Shown in pieces: positions 6,359 to 7,674 of a stretch of 7,674 nucleotides of DNA; positions within the stretch are counted from its first letter, which is position 1; each line of letters starts with the position of its first letter. The notes under the pieces were generated by a model, which had not been told where the DNA came from, did not search any database, and saw nothing but the letters and a program-made list of their open reading frames with translations. Made by a program: the position numbers and the translations under genes. The stretch is from an uncultured Bacilli bacterium (GTDB lineage: Bacteria; Bacillota_I; Bacilli_A; RF39; UBA660), in the NCBI GenBank assembly GCA_944363745.1, contig CALVVD010000042.1, positions 1-7,674 of the forward strand, written 5' to 3'.

Positions 6359-6389
6359 AAAAGATCTACTTAATTTTGTAGATCTTTTT
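6359..6389. terminator. Bidirectional intrinsic terminator
   Basis: AAAAGATCTAC (6359-6369) pairs with GTAGATCTTTT (6378-6388) around an 8-nt loop, with U tracts on both strands. It separates the DUF4190-like gene (TAG 6356-6358) from the convergent PASTA gene, whose stop codon (6372-6370) is in the loop. Confidence 0.85.
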
Positions 6390-7218
6390 CTTGGCTTTGA
6401 TTTACATCGTCAGTAGAAGTAGAATTTTCTTTATTTTCGTTAGATGTTTCATCATCGTTATTAGTGTTATTATCAGCTTCGTTATTGTTATTTCTTGCAA
6501 CTGTAATAGTTACTATTTCTGTATTTTCTATTTTTTTATTTGCTTTGATACTTTGTTTTATGACTGTATTATCTTCTTCGTTGTTAGTATCTTTATATTC
6601 TATTCTGTAAGATACACCGCTTTTATTTAATGTTTCAGTTGCTTCTTCCAAAGTCATACCTACAACGTTCGGAACAGTAACATGATTATCTAGAATTCCT
6701 ACTGTTAAAGTAATAACGGCATTTTCATGAGTCTTAGAACCAGCTTTTTTACTTTGCTTTAGGACAATACCAACTTCATCTTTGTTTGTAGTTTCTTGTT
6801 CTTTTCTTTCATAACTTAGGTTTGCAGTATTAAGTAAAGCCGTTGCTTCTTCATAAGTGTATCCTGTGACATTAGGTACTTCTATATTGTTTTCTAGATA
6901 GTAATTATATCCTAGGATGCTTGCTATTACTAATAATCCTATAGATAATAGAATGAAGAATAGTAAAAGTATTTTTGTAAAGATACTTGATCTTGGTTTA
7001 TCATTTGATTGTTTATATTTTGGCGCCTTTGCTTTTTCCTTCTTTATTTTTGTCTTGTTTTTAGTTTTGGTTTTGTGTTTAACTTTGTCTTTCTTTTTAT
7101 GTTCTTTTTTATTATTATCTTGGTTATTACTATTTTCTTCTAAAAAATAATATCCACAGTTTTTACAGAATTTAGCATCTTCATCATTTTCTGTTTTGCA
7201 GTTTGGACATATAATCAT
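6370..7218 (-). CDS. Zinc-ribbon, single-pass membrane protein with two PASTA domains
   Basis: A 282-aa protein. An N-terminal zinc ribbon has C4, C7, C18 and C21 (CPNC and CKNC). A Lys-rich linker (37-69) and one membrane segment (about 83-106) follow. PASTA repeat 1 (about 112-174) begins VPNVTGYTYEEATALL; PASTA repeat 2 (about 180-241) begins VPNVVGMTLEEATETL. An Asn/Asp/Ser/Glu-rich tail (242-282) is probably disordered. PASTA domains bind peptidoglycan or muropeptides and are usually fused to Ser/Thr kinases (PrkC/StkP) or PBPs; here neither is present and the cytoplasmic part is a zinc ribbon plus basic segment. A GAGGTGA SD (7229-7223) precedes the ATG by 4 nt. It may sense or bind cell wall without phosphorylation; this is inference. 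Domain identification is confident. Confidence 0.9.
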   Translation of the reverse strand: MIICPNCKTENDEDAKFCKNCGYYFLEENSNNQDNNKKEHKKKDKVKHKTKTKNKTKIKKEKAKAPKYKQSNDKPRSSIFTKILLLFFILLSIGLLVIASILGYNYYLENNIEVPNVTGYTYEEATALLNTANLSYERKEQETTNKDEVGIVLKQSKKAGSKTHENAVITLTVGILDNHVTVPNVVGMTLEEATETLNKSGVSYRIEYKDTNNEEDNTVIKQSIKANKKIENTEIVTITVARNNNNEADNNTNNDDETSNENKENSTSTDDVNQSQEKDLQN

Positions 7219-7235
7219 TGTATCACCTCGTTAAT

Positions 7236-7264
7236 ATTATACATCTATAATGTATTTCTTTCAA
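7236..7264 (-). promoter_or_regulatory. Promoter of the zinc-ribbon/PASTA gene
   Basis: On the minus strand, -35 TTGAAA (7264-7259, 5/6), a 17-bp spacer and -10 TATAAT (7241-7236, 6/6). Transcription would start near 7229, at the edge of the SD, so the leader is very short. Its -35 lies next to the extended -10 of the divergent flavoprotein gene. Confidence 0.78.
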
Positions 7265-7267
7265 ATG

Positions 7268-7288
7268 TGATATAATTAGTATTAGGAG
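7268..7288 (+). promoter_or_regulatory. Promoter and ribosome binding site of the flavoprotein gene
   Basis: An extended -10 is present: TG 7268-7269, one base, TATAAT 7271-7276. No clear -35 is seen. AGGAG (7284-7288) lies 9 nt before TTG 7298. This supports TTG as the start rather than the in-frame ATG at 7289, which would directly abut the SD. Confidence 0.65.
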
Positions 7289-7297
7289 ATGATTGTT

Positions 7298-7674
7298 TTG
7301 AAAGTATTAATTTTAAATGGTAGCCCTAGGGTTAATGGATGTACGGCAAGAGCTTTAGAAGAAGTTAGTAAGACTCTTAATGAAGAAGGAATTGAAACAG
7401 AAACTATAGTAGTTGGTAATAAAGATGTTAGAGGGTGTATTGCTTGTAACTCTTGTGCTAAAACAGGTAAATGTGTTTTTAATGATATAGTAAATGATAT
7501 TGCAGTAAAATTTGAAAATGCTGATGGTATTATTATAGGTAGTCCAGTTTATTATGCAGGTAGTAATGGGACAATTATATCTTTATTAGATAGATTGTTT
7601 TATAGTACACATTTTGATAAGACTATGAAAGTAGGGGCTGCTGTTTTATCATCTAGAAGAGCAGGTTCTACTTC
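7298..7674 (+). CDS. Flavodoxin-family NAD(P)H-dependent oxidoreductase, Fe-S flavoprotein-like (partial at 3' end)
   Basis: The first 125 residues are visible; the gene continues past the window. The N-terminus (M)KVLILNGSPR is the FMN phosphate-binding loop of the NADPH-dependent FMN reductase/flavodoxin-like fold. The start is taken as TTG because that places the first strand at the usual position and gives good SD spacing. A compact cysteine motif C47-x2-C50-x2-C53-x5-C59 matches the 4Fe-4S-binding pattern of iron-sulfur flavoproteins, and GSPVYYAG (81-88) is the second flavin-contact loop. Such proteins transfer electrons between NAD(P)H or ferredoxin and acceptors; the substrate cannot be told here. 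Cytoplasmic. It is divergent from the PASTA gene, probably without a functional link. Confidence 0.9.
   Translation, partial: MKVLILNGSPRVNGCTARALEEVSKTLNEEGIETETIVVGNKDVRGCIACNSCAKTGKCVFNDIVNDIAVKFENADGIIIGSPVYYAGSNGTIISLLDRLFYSTHFDKTMKVGAAVLSSRRAGST

Noticed and set aside
6391..7150. Two plus-strand hydrophobic open frames opposite the PASTA gene
   Set aside because: Phe/Ile/Leu-rich products are the expected antisense of Lys/Glu/Asn-rich coding sequence, and the PASTA gene is certain.
7289..7297. ATG 7289 as start of the flavoprotein
   Set aside because: It directly follows AGGAG with no spacer, whereas TTG 7298 has 9-nt spacing and yields the typical family N-terminus.

Overview
The window is a compact, very AT-rich stretch of bacterial chromosome, most likely from a low-GC Firmicute of the Bacilli/Mollicutes-like gut lineages. 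That placement is an inference. It rests on strong purine-rich Shine-Dalgarno (SD) sites, consensus sigma-A promoters with 17-bp spacers, a zinc-free ribosomal protein S4 and an EzrA homologue, which is a Firmicutes division protein. TGA is used as a stop codon (EzrA and the 238-aa protein end in TGA) and tryptophan is TGG, so the mycoplasma code does not apply. I see no tRNA, rRNA, CRISPR array, insertion sequence or phage gene.

Layout. Positions 1-130 hold the tail of an unidentified plus-strand gene, separated by a perfect 28-bp palindromic terminator from rpsD (S4) on the minus strand. rpsD has a consensus promoter and a leader of about 150 nt that can fold as a pseudoknot, which fits S4 autoregulation. 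Diverging from it is ezrA (999-2702), overlapped by a gene for a single-pass protein with a prepilin-like N-terminus (2699-3310) and closed by a hairpin. A second transcription unit (3374-5327) encodes a six-segment membrane protein, a two-segment membrane protein and a membrane-anchored extracellular protein with a possible C-terminal LysM-like domain. It ends at a bidirectional terminator.

Next come a minus-strand XRE-family regulator (5350-5631) and, divergent from it, a membrane protein with a DUF4190-like N-terminus and a FxLYD-like C-terminal domain (5741-6358). The region between them carries a direct repeat and an inverted repeat that could be operators. A minus-strand gene (6370-7218) encodes a zinc ribbon, a basic linker, one membrane segment and two PASTA domains, without a kinase. 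Finally, a divergent flavodoxin-fold Fe-S flavoprotein gene starts at 7298 and runs off the end.

How the genes fit together. Apart from rpsD, the regulator and the flavoprotein, the window is mainly a cell-envelope neighbourhood: a division regulator, a pilin-like anchored protein, several small membrane proteins, a LysM-like protein and a PASTA protein. The strongest candidates for undescribed biology are the membrane proteins downstream of ezrA, the kinase-less zinc-ribbon/PASTA protein and the regulator with its repeat-bearing intergenic region.
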